A stretch of DNA of 64,000 nt from the NCBI RefSeq assembly GCF_023554555.1, contig NZ_JAMJWC010000002.1, forward strand, positions 682,001-746,000, given 5' to 3'. Position 1 is the first letter of the stretch. Each line of letters opens with the position of its first letter. This DNA is from Sphingobacterium sp. lm-10. GTDB taxonomy: Bacteria > Bacteroidota > Bacteroidia > Sphingobacteriales > Sphingobacteriaceae. Of this stretch, positions 40,890 through 50,580 are shown one piece after another. The position numbers and the translations under genes are program-made. Below the pieces are notes generated by a model. It was given only the letters and a program-made list of their open reading frames with translations. It was not told where the DNA came from and did no database searches.

Positions 40890-41021
40890 CGAATTAAGCA
40901 TGGAAGGAATGAATTTTACAATTCTCGCCAATTATTTAGAAATATTCTAAAGTGCTAATGCCGCTTTTGAAGCTATTGTCTAGGATAATCGGTGAAAGAG
41001 GACCAAGATGTAACTAAATTA

Positions 41022-42269
41022 TCACGTATCATACCGTGTAGGAATCTCAGTTAGCGTAGGTTCAACTTTGGCAAATCGGGCGACAAGCATGGCGGCAACA
41101 GTATCTCCCGTAGCATTGAGTATGGTAGCCAGAGGGTCTACTAATGCCCCGATGATGAGTACGGCCGGCACCGCTTCGTTTGGAATGTTGTAGATGGAAA
41201 TCATCAACAATTCACCGATAAAACCGCCGTTAGGAATGCCGCCAGCGACCAGGCTCACTAAAAGTGTGATCCCCACGGCAAGCAGTAACGTTTCTAGCTC
41301 AAAGAAATTCCAGCCAAGGATAGCAAACGCCACATAGATCTTCAAGATAGACGAAATAGCAGAACCATTTTTGTACAGTGTATTCCCCAGAGGAATCACC
41401 ACATTGGCCACCGCATCAGGTATGCCCATGCGTTTTGCCGCAATGATGTTGGAAGGCATCGTTGCTAAACTACTACAGGTGCTGATTGCCGTGAGACTCG
41501 GCGTAATATTGTGCCGCCAATACGTGCCGATTCCGGGTAGGCCGCGCGCTACATAGGCGTATAAGCTAAAAAACAGGATAAAATACAGCATCCCAAATAG
41601 GTAATAGAAACCCATTGGTTTTGCATAAAAGCCGAAAAGTTCTGGTCCGAATGTTTTCACCTGATAGGCGAAATAGGCTCCCAGGCCAATCGGTCCTGCT
41701 TTCATGATCAAAGCAAGTAGCTGCTGCATCACTTCGTTTCCAGAGGATAGAAAGGCGATGAAAGCATCCGCTGTCTTGCCCGTTTTGCGTACGGCAATGC
41801 CCAGCAGTACAGAGAAAAGTACAAATGCCAATATGTTTTGTCGGGACAACAGTTCCTGAAATTCGCTCACACTAAGAAATCGCACGATACGATCTCCCCA
41901 GGACTCACCTGCTGCTCCTGCACTGAGTAAGGACTGTGTCGCGCCCGCGTCTGCAACGGCAGTAACAGGCACGAGCCAAAGACCCGTGATCGTAGCCACA
42001 GAGGCGATGCAAATGGTGACTACAAATACCGCCGCCATGACCACGACAATCTTCACCAAATGACCACCATCTTGAATAGTACCAATAGAAGCCGTAATGG
42101 CAAAAAAGAGTAAAGGAATTACCGCAACAAAAAGGAGATTTAGAAAAATATCTCCGATAGGTTTGAGGTAGACAACGAAATCTGGCGCAAACATCCCAAC
42201 CAAGCTACCCACCAATATGCCTAGAAGCAGTAATATGATCGACTGATAATTTTTTAAAATGTGGCGCAT
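41022..42269 (-). CDS. Dicarboxylate/amino acid:cation symporter (DAACS family)
   Basis: A 415-residue membrane protein of the glutamate transporter family. The serine-rich re-entrant hairpin region appears as PSLTAISTCSSLATMPSN. The second signature follows as VIPLGNTLYKNGSAIS, with the aspartate-containing DPLATILNATGDTVAAML in the last helix. It probably imports glutamate, aspartate or C4-dicarboxylates with Na+ or H+. It is a single gene with no catabolic neighbours. Confidence 0.88.
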   Translation of the reverse strand: MRHILKNYQSIILLLLGILVGSLVGMFAPDFVVYLKPIGDIFLNLLFVAVIPLLFFAITASIGTIQDGGHLVKIVVVMAAVFVVTICIASVATITGLWLVPVTAVADAGATQSLLSAGAAGESWGDRIVRFLSVSEFQELLSRQNILAFVLFSVLLGIAVRKTGKTADAFIAFLSSGNEVMQQLLALIMKAGPIGLGAYFAYQVKTFGPELFGFYAKPMGFYYLFGMLYFILFFSLYAYVARGLPGIGTYWRHNITPSLTAISTCSSLATMPSNIIAAKRMGIPDAVANVVIPLGNTLYKNGSAISSILKIYVAFAILGWNFFELETLLLAVGITLLVSLVAGGIPNGGFIGELLMISIYNIPNEAVPAVLIIGALVDPLATILNATGDTVAAMLVARFAKVEPTLTEIPTRYDT

Positions 42270-42343
42270 GCTTCTAAGTTACTGCTTTTTCACGCAAAGT
42301 GTATACTGATCGGCAATGCCAGATATAATCGTATTTTTGACGG

Positions 42344-43021
42344 ATGGATAAGACACATTTTGTAGTGACGGCCGATGGATCTCGCACCTTGTATCAGCCA
42401 GAAGTGGGGGAGCATTATCATTCCAAACACGGTGCATACCAAGAAAGTAAGCATGTGTTTTTGGGGCAGGGTTTGCAACATTATCTCGCCGACAATCCGA
42501 CGGATACCGAAGTGAATATTTTGGAAGTAGGTTTTGGAACGGGGCTTAATTTTTTGTTGACGGCCGATTATGTTAGCACACAGCAGCAGGATTTGTATTA
42601 TTGTGGGGTGGAAGCCTATCCGCTGTCTCAAGAGGTGATCAGCCAGATGGGGTATGATGGGTATGTAGAACCAGCTCTTTGGGAAAACTTTTTGACTAAT
42701 TACGAAAGTGGTATAGGAAATAAAAGCCAAGTAAATGCGCAGGTTACTTTAGAGATTGCACACCAGAAGATCCTGAGTTTTACACCGGAGAAGCGCTTTC
42801 ATGTGGTTTATTTTGATGCGTTTGCCGCGATTCATCAGCCAGAGATGTGGACAGATGAGGTGCTAAGTCATGTAGCTAACTTTTTAGTGCCTGGTGGAAT
42901 ATTTGTCACCTACGCGATCACTGGAAATCTGAAAAGAAGTATGAAGGCGTTAGGATTCTCGATTGAGAAAGCGCCGGGAGCGCCGGGAAAAAGGGAAATG
43001 TTACGTGCTACCAAGCAATAG
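42344..43021 (+). CDS. mnmD: tRNA (5-methylaminomethyl-2-thiouridine) methyltransferase, MnmD-type
   Basis: 225 residues. The N-terminal DGSRTLYQPEVGEHYHSKHG and the SAM-binding EVGFGTGLNF (61-70) are characteristic of the MnmD half of MnmC. The active-site region VVYFDAFAAIHQPEMW follows. No FAD oxidoreductase (MnmC1) domain is fused, so this is the stand-alone methyltransferase that finishes mnm5s2U34. The closing residues GAPGKREMLRA are typical. It shares a terminator hairpin with the convergent FKBP gene. Confidence 0.88.
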   Translation: MDKTHFVVTADGSRTLYQPEVGEHYHSKHGAYQESKHVFLGQGLQHYLADNPTDTEVNILEVGFGTGLNFLLTADYVSTQQQDLYYCGVEAYPLSQEVISQMGYDGYVEPALWENFLTNYESGIGNKSQVNAQVTLEIAHQKILSFTPEKRFHVVYFDAFAAIHQPEMWTDEVLSHVANFLVPGGIFVTYAITGNLKRSMKALGFSIEKAPGAPGKREMLRATKQ

Positions 43022-43022
43022 A

Positions 43023-43058
43023 AAACAAGAAAGACACCAATCGGTGTCTTTCTTGTTT
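43023..43058. terminator. Bidirectional terminator between mnmD and the FKBP gene
   Basis: A perfect 16-bp stem (43023-43038 with 43043-43058) encloses an AATC loop. U-rich bases flank both arms, so it can end transcription of mnmD on the plus strand and of the long minus-strand trp-to-FKBP unit. Confidence 0.9.
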
Positions 43059-43061
43059 AAT

Positions 43062-43562
43062 TTAGTGCGCTTCTGTACCGTCGGCACCATGAGCATGTCC
43101 GTGAGACAACTCTTCCTCCGTAGCTGGGCGTACACTTAAGATCTCAATATCGAAATTCAATTTCTTACCTGCCATAGGGTGGTTTAGATCGGCAACAACC
43201 GCTTCCGGCGTTACTTCTACTACAACCGCGCGGAATTGATTTCCTTCATTGTCCTGCAAAGGCAATACTTCTCCTACAGGAGGTAAGCCCATTTCACCAA
43301 ACATATCTGCTGGCAATTGCGCGATAGCTTTGTCATCACGCTCGCCATATGCATCTACTGCGTTCAGCTCAAAAGAGGTCTTATCTCCGGCGTCTAGACC
43401 AGTAATGTTTTCCTCGAACTTAGGAAGCATCATGCCTACGCCATGTAAAAATGTCAAAGGATTTTCTGAGGAAGTTTGTTCTACAAACGTCTTCTCACCG
43501 TTTTCTTCCACGGTATGGAGTGTGTAGTTCAACGTAACAACGTTGTTGTTTTCTACTGCCAT
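43062..43562 (-). CDS. SlyD-type FKBP peptidyl-prolyl isomerase
   Basis: 166 residues. The FKBP domain (VTLNYTLHTVEENGEKTF, PLTFLHGVGMMLPKFE) carries an IF chaperone insert (DAYGERDDKAIAQLPADMFG), the SlyD arrangement. The C-terminal tail is histidine-rich (HGHAHGADGTEAH), as in SlyD, where it binds nickel and other metals. It assists proline isomerisation and folding in the cytoplasm. It is last in the minus-strand run from trpD, 35 bases after the DUF255 gene. Confidence 0.88.
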   Translation of the reverse strand: MAVENNNVVTLNYTLHTVEENGEKTFVEQTSSENPLTFLHGVGMMLPKFEENITGLDAGDKTSFELNAVDAYGERDDKAIAQLPADMFGEMGLPPVGEVLPLQDNEGNQFRAVVVEVTPEAVVADLNHPMAGKKLNFDIEILSVRPATEEELSHGHAHGADGTEAH

Positions 43563-43597
43563 TTTTCTGATTTTAGGAGGAGATTTAATACTCCCCG

Positions 43598-45601
43598 TTA
43601 CTGATTTATTAATTCTAGTATTGATTTCACGGAGTCTTGCGGAAGACTACATGTACTATTGCGACAAAGGTAGGCTTTTGATTCCAAACCCTGCCTATTC
43701 GACAACAAAGGAAGTGTACTTTTTGTTCCCCCAAGTGTCAATTTGTTAGGAATATAATGCTGATCCAGCTGTCTACGCCAGTCTGCGGCATCCTTTCCAG
43801 TTAGTGCAATTTCGTTTGTCCCGTACACCAATTCCGCCAGTTGAATGGCCCAATTGGAATAGGCAGATCCATATCTTTTTATATAGGGAAATACATTGGC
43901 AAATAGCTGTTCTGCGATATCCGTCCACTCTTGTTTGTCGTACAGTAAGCCCAGTTTGAAAAGCTGACGCACCATCGTGGAGGCGGAAGCCGGAATCACA
44001 TTGTCCATGATCTCGCTCTTGCGCGCGATTAACTTTTCACTAGTAGAACTTGTGTAGTAGAATGTCTGCTGCTCATCATCATAAAAAAACTGGATAGCCT
44101 GCTCCGTAAGCATCTTCGCAAAATTCAGCCATTGCTCATCGAAAGTCGCTTCATATAAGCTGCTTAAGCCTTCAATTGTAAAAGCATAATCGTCAAGAAA
44201 GCCAGCTATTTCCCGGTTTTCATCGGCAGGCTGGTGTAACAGACTGCCATCGGACGCAAAGCAATGCTGGCGAATAAACTCGGCGATGTCGATCGCTTGT
44301 TGCAGGTATTCCGATGTGTCAAAAACACGATAAGCATCCACAAATCCCTTCATCAAAAGCGCGTTCCAAGTTACGATCTGCTTGTCGTCCAGACCAGGTC
44401 TGACACGATTTTCCCGGTAGGAGTACAGCTTCTGCTTTATTTCCTGAAGATAATCATGCCATTCTTCCTCACTAAATCCTGCTTCCTGAATCATAGTGTG
44501 CTCGTCTTGGCTCACATACAATACATTGGTAGATTCTTCCCGCCAATTGCCTTCAGGTGTAATGTGGTAATAGTTGCGGAATAACGTTGCATCTGCTCCA
44601 AGAAGATCAAACTCATCATGCTCGAACGTGTAGTATTTCCCTTCCACGCCTTCACTATCCGCATCCAATGCACTGTAAAAACCACCATTTGGTGCCTTCA
44701 TTTCACGGGTCAACCAGGCAATCGTTTCTGCTACAGTTCTTTTATATAAAAGGGTTGGACGCTGTTGGTAGGCTTCACTATACAATCCAATGAGCTGCGC
44801 GTTGTCATACAGCATCTTTTCAAAATGAGGTACATGCCAGCGACCATCTACCGAGTAGCGGGCAAACCCGCCACCTACGTGATCGTAGATGCCGCCATTG
44901 GCCATTTTCTCTAAGGAAAAATGAACATGATCCAAGAGGTCCTGATCTTGGGAAAGTGCTCCGAAACGAAGGAAAAACAACCAGTTATTGGGCAATGGGA
45001 ACTTCGGAGCACGATCGTATCCGCCGTCCTTATAATCGAAAGTAGCCTTCCATGGCCGTACAATGTCTTGAAGATCGTCTAATGTGTAGGTCTCCGGGAT
45101 TACGCTAATTGGCAATTGTTCTGCCTGATGAATGCCTGCTGTGAGCTTCTCTGCATATTCGATCGCCACCTGTGGCGTTTCTTCCCACATTTTGGCAATC
45201 TCCAATAAGGTATGCTGCCAATCTTGTGGCTTGAAATAGGTGCCACCATAAATTGGTCGACCGTCTGGCAGGCATATGGCATGTAGTGGCCAGCCGCCAG
45301 CATTGGTCATTAACTGTACCGCGATCATATAGATCTGATCTACATCGGGGCGTTCTTCACGATCGACTTTGATAGGCACAAAAAATTTATTCATCGTCTG
45401 TGCGATGGCATCATTCTCGAAACTTTGTTTCTCCATCACATGGCACCAGTGGCAGGCAGAATAGCCAATGCTTACGATCAGCAATTTGTTTTCTTGCTTG
45501 GCTTTCTCTAGCGCTTCGGCCGACCAAGGATGCCAATCCACCGGATTATGCGCATGTTGGCGGAGGTAGGGAGAGCGTTCGTTTGCTAATTTGTTGGCCA
45601 T
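43598..45601 (-). CDS. Thioredoxin-domain/DUF255 protein (YyaL, SPATA20-like)
   Basis: 667 residues. The N-terminal thioredoxin-like domain has CHWCHVM with C50 and C53 after [10 protein letters not shown]. The remainder is an (alpha/alpha)6 barrel like that of N-acylglucosamine epimerases: [20 protein letters not shown] and [14 protein letters not shown]. This widespread family has no settled function. It lies 19 bases after sixA and seems to be part of the trp transcript, but no metabolic link is evident. Confidence 0.85.
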   Translation of the reverse strand: MANKLANERSPYLRQHAHNPVDWHPWSAEALEKAKQENKLLIVSIGYSACHWCHVMEKQSFENDAIAQTMNKFFVPIKVDREERPDVDQIYMIAVQLMTNAGGWPLHAICLPDGRPIYGGTYFKPQDWQHTLLEIAKMWEETPQVAIEYAEKLTAGIHQAEQLPISVIPETYTLDDLQDIVRPWKATFDYKDGGYDRAPKFPLPNNWLFFLRFGALSQDQDLLDHVHFSLEKMANGGIYDHVGGGFARYSVDGRWHVPHFEKMLYDNAQLIGLYSEAYQQRPTLLYKRTVAETIAWLTREMKAPNGGFYSALDADSEGVEGKYYTFEHDEFDLLGADATLFRNYYHITPEGNWREESTNVLYVSQDEHTMIQEAGFSEEEWHDYLQEIKQKLYSYRENRVRPGLDDKQIVTWNALLMKGFVDAYRVFDTSEYLQQAIDIAEFIRQHCFASDGSLLHQPADENREIAGFLDDYAFTIEGLSSLYEATFDEQWLNFAKMLTEQAIQFFYDDEQQTFYYTSSTSEKLIARKSEIMDNVIPASASTMVRQLFKLGLLYDKQEWTDIAEQLFANVFPYIKRYGSAYSNWAIQLAELVYGTNEIALTGKDAADWRRQLDQHYIPNKLTLGGTKSTLPLLSNRQGLESKAYLCRNSTCSLPQDSVKSILELINQ

Positions 45602-45620
45602 GCTTAAGGGGAGGTTAAGA

Positions 45621-46106
45621 TTATTCGAAGATGTGTTGTAGCGCTGCGGTCTGCCCGGAAAGCTGCGGAAAGGTCATGCTGTCTGGAAATTCCAGGTAGG
45701 CGGCATAGGCCGTTTTTAACTCCGCGTACTCATCCGTCAAGTAGGTAACAAGCGAGGAAAGTCCTGGATTGTGGCCAAATAGGAAGACTGTATGCACATC
45801 GTCTGGTATGCTATTGATAACTTTTAAAATATCTAGATGATGTGCTTCATAAATCTGCATTGCTTTTTGGATCCGATCGGTAGGATAGTCGAATATAGCA
45901 CACATCAGTTCTGCAGTTTGAATAGCGCGATTGGCGGAGGAAGAAATAGCTAACGTTTGTTGATCAATGACGATGTCTGCTGCAATTTCGTGCGCAACAC
46001 GCATGGCGTCTTGACGCCCTCTTTCTACCAGATTACGGTCGAAATCGCGCTTCGAAAAATTTGGATCTTCTGCTTTTCCGTGACGAATGATGTATATTCT
46101 TCTCAT
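45621..46106 (-). CDS. sixA: SixA-like histidine phosphatase
   Basis: 161 residues. The phosphohistidine motif is RHG at 8-10 (catalytic H9), and the second histidine is H112 in [11 protein letters not shown]. The short length and the RHGKAED beginning match SixA, which removes phosphate from phosphohistidine proteins. It starts 14 bases after trpA and is probably read through from the trp promoter. Confidence 0.85.
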   Translation of the reverse strand: MRRIYIIRHGKAEDPNFSKRDFDRNLVERGRQDAMRVAHEIAADIVIDQQTLAISSSANRAIQTAELMCAIFDYPTDRIQKAMQIYEAHHLDILKVINSIPDDVHTVFLFGHNPGLSSLVTYLTDEYAELKTAYAAYLEFPDSMTFPQLSGQTAALQHIFE

Positions 46107-46120
46107 AGGGCCTCAGGTTT

Positions 46121-46894
46121 TTATTTGAAACTGGCTATAAATTCTGAAATATCTGAAGCAGCCAGCTGTTCTTTTCCTAAAACCCTTACAAAAGCCGTTC
46201 CGACGATGGCTCCGTTAGCATGATTTGTCGCTTTTTGATGAGTTTCTCGATTAGAAATGCCAAATCCAATCACAATTGGGGAGGATAAACCCATATTTTT
46301 AATGCGTGAAAAATAGGCTTCTGATCGATCTTCTACCTGTAGCTCTTTACCTGTAGTTGCATTAGAACTCAATAAATAGATAAAGCTGGTACTTAAGGCA
46401 TCAATCTTACGAATTCTTTCATCAGATGTTTGTGGTGTCACTAAAAATACATTGCTGATACCGTACTTTTCAAAAATCGGCTGGTACATTTCTTCGTACT
46501 CGTACAGCGGAAGATCTGGAATGATAGCGCCATCTACTCCGACGGCTTGGCAAGCAGCACAGAATTCCTCGACACCATATTGCAAGACGGTATTAAAATA
46601 ACCCATCAGAAATACCGGAATCTGCACGTGTTCTCTCAGCGTCTTCAGCTGCTCAAAAAGCACCTTTAATGACATGCCGTTTTGAAGTGCTTTCTGAGAA
46701 CTTTCTTGAATTACAGGGCCGTCGGCTACGGGGTCAGAGTAGGGAATACCGATTTCTAGGAAATTGGCGCCACTTTTTTCCAGGGTCGACGCGATGTCCA
46801 ATGTCGAATCCAAACTAGGATAGCCGGCGGTAAAATAAATAGATAACAGGCGTTCCCCCTGTAAGATTTTTCTGGTATGATCTAGTGTACGCAT
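46121..46894 (-). CDS. trpA: Tryptophan synthase alpha chain
   Basis: 257 residues, a TIM barrel. The catalytic pair E47 and D58 lies in FLEIGIPYSDPVADGP. The protein splits indole-3-glycerol phosphate and channels indole to TrpB. The phosphate-binding GFGISN is near 212-217. It follows trpB by 6 bases. Confidence 0.96.
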   Translation of the reverse strand: MRTLDHTRKILQGERLLSIYFTAGYPSLDSTLDIASTLEKSGANFLEIGIPYSDPVADGPVIQESSQKALQNGMSLKVLFEQLKTLREHVQIPVFLMGYFNTVLQYGVEEFCAACQAVGVDGAIIPDLPLYEYEEMYQPIFEKYGISNVFLVTPQTSDERIRKIDALSTSFIYLLSSNATTGKELQVEDRSEAYFSRIKNMGLSSPIVIGFGISNRETHQKATNHANGAIVGTAFVRVLGKEQLAASDISEFIASFK

Positions 46895-46900
46895 GTGTCT

Positions 46901-48085
46901 CTAAAAGCCAAAGTATTTCATATAATTGTCTAAATCCTTATCACCGCGACCGGAAAGGCAAATCACGACCGTCTCGTCACCTTTAAAGGTCATTTTTTCG
47001 AGATGTGCCAGTGCGTGAGCACTTTCTATGGCCGGGATAATGCCTTCTAACTTAGTTAGCAGCAGTCCTGCTTGCATAGCTTCATCATCTGTAGCACTTA
47101 CAAAAGTGGCCCGTCCGCTCTGGAAGAGCCATGCATGTTGCGGTCCGATACCCGGATAGTCCAGTCCGGCAGAGATCGAATAGGGTTCGGTAACTTGGCC
47201 ATCATCCGTTTGCATTAAGATAGAGCGACTACCATGCAGTACGCCTTCGCGCCCGAGCGCTGTAGTCGCGGCAGATTCTCCGGAATGTACACCATGGCCG
47301 GCAGCTTCTACTGCAATAATATTTACTGATTCATCGTCCAAAAAATGATAAAACATCCCTGCTGCATTCGATCCACCGCCTACGCAGGCAATGACATGAT
47401 CTGCATGGCTGCTACCCGTTTGCTCCATCAATTGCTTACGTGTTTCCTCAGAAATGATGGATTGAAAACGAGCTACCATATCCGGGTAGGGGTGTGGCCC
47501 TACGACCGAGCCAATGATATAATGCGTATCTACAGGATTATTGATCCAGTCACGTAATGCCTCATTCGTGGCGTCCTTCAATGTTTTGCTGCCCGATGTG
47601 GCAGGCACCACCGTAGCGCCCATCATCTTCATGCGCGCCACATTGGGCGCCTGACGCTCGATATCTACCTCGCCCATGTAGACAACACATTCTAACCCCT
47701 TCAGTGCACAAACGGTGGCCGTAGCCACGCCATGCTGCCCAGCACCCGTCTCTGCGATAATACGCTTTTTACCCAGACGCTCGGCCAGCAGAATCTGACC
47801 GATGGTATTATTGATCTTGTGTGCCCCGGTATGATTAAGATCTTCCCGTTTTAGAAAAATTCGGGCACCATATTTCTCCGATAACCGACCTGCCAGATAC
47901 AAAGGCGAAGGCCGCCCCACGTAATCTTTGAGCAATTTCACAAAATCCTCCCGAAAACTGGGATCTTGAATAATGTTCAGGTACTCATTTTGAAGTTCTT
48001 CTACATTCGGATAAAGCATTTCGGGGACGTAAGCGCCACCGAACGGCCCATAATATCCGCGCTTATCTACTTGATATTTGCTCAT
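46901..48085 (-). CDS. trpB: Tryptophan synthase beta chain
   Basis: 394 residues. The PLP lysine is K90 in [11 protein letters not shown]. The glycine-rich phosphate loop is [10 protein letters not shown]. It joins indole and serine. The N-terminal [15 protein letters not shown] is the typical TrpB1 form, which works with TrpA. Its first 23 bases overlap the end of trpF, implying coupled translation. Confidence 0.97.
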   Translation of the reverse strand: MSKYQVDKRGYYGPFGGAYVPEMLYPNVEELQNEYLNIIQDPSFREDFVKLLKDYVGRPSPLYLAGRLSEKYGARIFLKREDLNHTGAHKINNTIGQILLAERLGKKRIIAETGAGQHGVATATVCALKGLECVVYMGEVDIERQAPNVARMKMMGATVVPATSGSKTLKDATNEALRDWINNPVDTHYIIGSVVGPHPYPDMVARFQSIISEETRKQLMEQTGSSHADHVIACVGGGSNAAGMFYHFLDDESVNIIAVEAAGHGVHSGESAATTALGREGVLHGSRSILMQTDDGQVTEPYSISAGLDYPGIGPQHAWLFQSGRATFVSATDDEAMQAGLLLTKLEGIIPAIESAHALAHLEKMTFKGDETVVICLSGRGDKDLDNYMKYFGF

Positions 48086-48707
48086 GATGAATTATTTTGA
48101 GTGCTTTATGTACTAAATCTATGTCTTTTATGCCAGGGGCGATTTCCAGTTTGGAATTCAGGTCCAGCCCGATTAGCCGGGTGTCTTTTTGTTCCAATGC
48201 CGCCTCGAGGTTATGTAATCCGATGCCACCACTGAGCAGGTAAGGAAGTTGTCCGGTATAGTGATTCAGTAAACCCCAGTCGAACGTATTTCCGCTTCCG
48301 CCGTGTGCTGGCGTTTGCGTGTCAAATAAAAAGCAGTCCACTACGTCACCGTATTCGTCTAGCTTCGTGAAATCAAATTCCGTATTCACTCCAAATGCTT
48401 TCCAAACCGTAAATCCTTTGTCTTTTAAAGCTGCGCAATAGGATGGAGGCTCCTGCCCATGGAGTTGGATCACGTCGAGCTGAAAGTCGAGCTGTCTTTC
48501 TAAGACGTCTTCTATCGGCTGATTAACAAAAACCCCTACCTTTCGAATGGTATGCTGAGCAAAAATCTGAGGATCTACGTTGCCGGCAAATCTCAGTGAC
48601 TTTTCATAAAAGATCAGCCCGATGTAATCCACTGGCAGTTGCAGCAAGGATGCGATATTCGTCGATTCCTTCATCCCACAGATCTTTACGACAATTTTTC
48701 TATCCAT
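48063..48707 (-). CDS. trpF: Phosphoribosylanthranilate isomerase
   Basis: 214 residues, a TIM barrel. The catalytic cysteine is C10 in VKICGMKE and the general acid D129 in [25 protein letters not shown] binds the substrate phosphate. It overlaps trpD by 8 bases and trpB by 23. It is not fused to trpC, and trpC (indole-glycerol phosphate synthase) is absent from this cluster. Confidence 0.94.
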   Translation of the reverse strand: MDRKIVVKICGMKESTNIASLLQLPVDYIGLIFYEKSLRFAGNVDPQIFAQHTIRKVGVFVNQPIEDVLERQLDFQLDVIQLHGQEPPSYCAALKDKGFTVWKAFGVNTEFDFTKLDEYGDVVDCFLFDTQTPAHGGSGNTFDWGLLNHYTGQLPYLLSGGIGLHNLEAALEQKDTRLIGLDLNSKLEIAPGIKDIDLVHKALKIIHHEQISSR

Positions 48708-49689
48708 TAGTCAGTTTTAACAAGCTGTTAAGTGCTTTCTTTCCCAATAATGAAGCCTCTGCTTCATAAAAACAATCTCCAAATGATTTCTCGGGCTCCA
48801 ATGTTTTTATAGCGAAAGCAGCGTTTGTCAAGACAACTTGATTTTGTGCGTCTGTACCTTCTCCTGCAATAATCTTCCGAAAAATAGCCGCTGATTCCGG
48901 TGGATTCGTGCCACCACCAATCTGCTCTGCCAATACAGGATCGAAACCTAAGTCAGAAACCTGAAAATAATGTTCACCCGCATTGTCAATTACTTTAAAA
49001 TCACCGGTGAGGGAGATCTCATCGTAGCCATCCAAGGCATGCATAATACTGTACTGTTTTGTAGTACCCTGATAGAGGTAAGCATATAAACGGGCCAACT
49101 CCAAACTAAAAACTCCCACCGATTGAAATTCAGGATTGGCGGGATTGGTCAATGGGCCCAACATGTTGAAAAAGGTTTTGACGCCCAATGCACGACGAAT
49201 CGGTGCTACAGTCTTCATCGCCGGATGGAAAAGAGGAGCGTGTAAGAAACAAATGTTGGCTTCATCCAACTGCTTTTGTAAGGTGTCTCGATCGCTTGTG
49301 AAGCGGTAGCCCAGTAATTCCATAACATTGGAAGATCCGCAGCCCGAAGATACACCTACATTACCGTGCTTGGCGACATGATATCCTGCTCCGGCGACTA
49401 CGAAAGAAGCTAACGTGGAAATGTTGAAGGTGTCTTTGCCATCTCCACCGGTACCGCACATATCGATCAAACGATAACCTGGGAAGGCTACTTTAAGACA
49501 TAAATCATACATCGCATCTCGAAACCCTTGTAATTCTTCTACACGGATGCTCCGCATGCCATATGTAGTCATAAAAGCGGCGATCTGATGGCTATCGTAT
49601 TTACCGGTAGCAATATTGGTCAAAATAGCATAAGCTTCTTTTCGATCGAAGGATTTGTATTCGAATAGATGGGATAATATTTCTTTCAT
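48700..49689 (-). CDS. trpD: Anthranilate phosphoribosyltransferase
   Basis: 329 residues. The PRPP-binding MCGTGGDGKDTFNIST is at 77-92, and the anthranilate-side KHGNVGVSSGCGSSNVMELL follows. It transfers phosphoribose to anthranilate. It is the first structural gene of the unit and is preceded by the attenuator described at 49766-49888. No trpE or trpG lies upstream in the window. Confidence 0.96.
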   Translation of the reverse strand: MKEILSHLFEYKSFDRKEAYAILTNIATGKYDSHQIAAFMTTYGMRSIRVEELQGFRDAMYDLCLKVAFPGYRLIDMCGTGGDGKDTFNISTLASFVVAGAGYHVAKHGNVGVSSGCGSSNVMELLGYRFTSDRDTLQKQLDEANICFLHAPLFHPAMKTVAPIRRALGVKTFFNMLGPLTNPANPEFQSVGVFSLELARLYAYLYQGTTKQYSIMHALDGYDEISLTGDFKVIDNAGEHYFQVSDLGFDPVLAEQIGGGTNPPESAAIFRKIIAGEGTDAQNQVVLTNAAFAIKTLEPEKSFGDCFYEAEASLLGKKALNSLLKLTNG

Positions 49690-49765
49690 CTGTGTCTATT
49701 TTGCGTTTTAAACGCCACCTGAAATACCCTTATTTATTGGTCAGGAGCATTTCAATTTTTTACAT

Positions 49766-49793
49766 AAAAAAAGGCTTGCCAAAAAGGCAAGCC
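49766..49793 (-). terminator. Attenuator terminator of the trp operon
   Basis: On the minus strand GGCTTGCC (49793-49786) and GGCAAGCC (49780-49773) form a perfect 8-bp stem with a five-U loop, followed at once by seven U residues (49772-49766). This intrinsic terminator lies between the leader peptide and trpD, 76 bases before the trpD start, so it can only act on the trp transcript. Confidence 0.9.
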
Positions 49794-49852
49794 CACTATT
49801 TCTTTCCGTATAATTAAAGACATAGGATGTTGCCACAACGTTATCCGTTATG
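49786..49852 (-). promoter_or_regulatory. Alternative stems of the trp attenuator
   Basis: Directly after the three Trp codons the RNA can fold a pause hairpin (49852-49821): CATA/TATG, GGAT/ATCC and GTTG/CAAC, with small bulges. Its 3' half contains GGCAA (49834-49830), which can instead pair with UUGCC (49790-49786) in the terminator's 5' arm. CCUAT (49826-49822) with GUGGG (49796-49792) can add five further pairs, three of them Watson-Crick. A ribosome stalled at the Trp codons would block the first and favour the second, preventing termination. Pairings are by eye. Confidence 0.7.
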
Positions 49853-49888
49853 CCACCACCAAGTTTTAATTGTACTGTTATTTTTCAT
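49841..49888 (-). CDS. trpL: trp operon leader peptide
   Basis: Minus-strand ATG at 49888-49886 to TAA at 49843-49841. It encodes 15 residues, MKNNSTIKTWWWHNG, with three tandem TGG codons at residues 10-12. Three consecutive Trp codons in so short a frame, followed by competing hairpins and a terminator and then trpD, are the hallmark of ribosome-mediated attenuation. The start lies about 10 bases after the predicted transcription start. Confidence 0.85.
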   Translation of the reverse strand: MKNNSTIKTWWWHNG

Positions 49889-49900
49889 GACTCTATTAAA

Positions 49901-49932
49901 CAAATATTGGCAATACTTTTTAATAATGCAAG
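49901..49932 (-). promoter_or_regulatory. Candidate trp operon promoter
   Basis: On the minus strand CTTG (49932-49929), 20 bases, AATATTTG (49908-49901): each element is one base off consensus, with good spacing. It would start RNA near 49894, just before the trpL ATG at 49888. Confidence 0.6.
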
Positions 49933-49944
49933 TTTATCTTAAAA

Positions 49945-50469
49945 TCAGTATGTCACAAAATGTGCTCGGTTATTGCCTTTAGATACCAGTGTGAAAGAAG
50001 CGATCTTATTTTTTTCAACATATAAAGCCGTTAATTGGCGTTTACCATAGTACAAGAAGATCATATCAGCTGTATTCATTCCCTCAGGATCTATATCTGC
50101 AACGTCTTTGCGTGACATGTCTGCATAGGGAACAAATCGGATTTCATTTAATCTTTTGCTTTGCAGGTTTAACCTGATTTCCGCGAGGCTGGCCATCAGA
50201 TAATCATACATCTCATCGTCAGCGTCTTGAACCAATACGTGCTTGCTTAATACAATATCTAGTGCTAGGTTGGTGTTGTCTAAATCCCGAATGAATTGTT
50301 GCGCGACTCCTATGCTTCGCCGCGAACTTTCTGCGGGTGCATTGCTTGTGCCAGAAGTGCTAATTTGCTGTGCGGTATCTTGAGCAGCTTTCTCCCGCTT
50401 TATCCGCATTTGGGCACAAGAGGAGAAGCTAATTGATAGAAGTAGTAACGCGAGTAAAGTATTTTTCAT
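49945..50469 (-). CDS. Lipoprotein of unknown function
   Basis: 174 residues. The signal peptide ends in a lipobox (LSISFSSC), and CAQ follows. After a Ser/Ala-rich linker comes an alpha/beta domain with FVPYADMSRKD and MIFLYYGKRQLTALYVEKNK. I recognise no family. It ends 13 bases before the trp promoter and seems to be its own unit. Confidence 0.65.
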   Translation of the reverse strand: MKNTLLALLLLSISFSSCAQMRIKREKAAQDTAQQISTSGTSNAPAESSRRSIGVAQQFIRDLDNTNLALDIVLSKHVLVQDADDEMYDYLMASLAEIRLNLQSKRLNEIRFVPYADMSRKDVADIDPEGMNTADMIFLYYGKRQLTALYVEKNKIASFTLVSKGNNRAHFVTY

Positions 50470-50539
50470 GTGTACACTATTTGTGTATTGGACAGTATTC
50501 GGGAGAAAAGGATTAACTAAAGAGGATATCTATAGTCAT

Positions 50540-50574
50540 AAAAAAGCCGCCTGATTTCGTGTCAAGCGGCTTTT
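50540..50574 (-). terminator. Terminator of the DUF2795 gene
   Basis: On the minus strand the arms AAAAGCCGC and GCGGCTTTT extend inward with a U-G pair and TGA/TCA to a 13-bp stem, followed by a run of U. The wobble works only in the minus-strand RNA, so it belongs to the gene ending at 50581. Confidence 0.85.
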
Positions 50575-50580
50575 AAGGTC

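Noticed and set aside
42332..42339. TATTTTTG just before mnmD
   Set aside because: Its predicted start would fall at or after the mnmD ATG (42344), and no -33 element is present; probably coincidental unless mnmD is leaderless.
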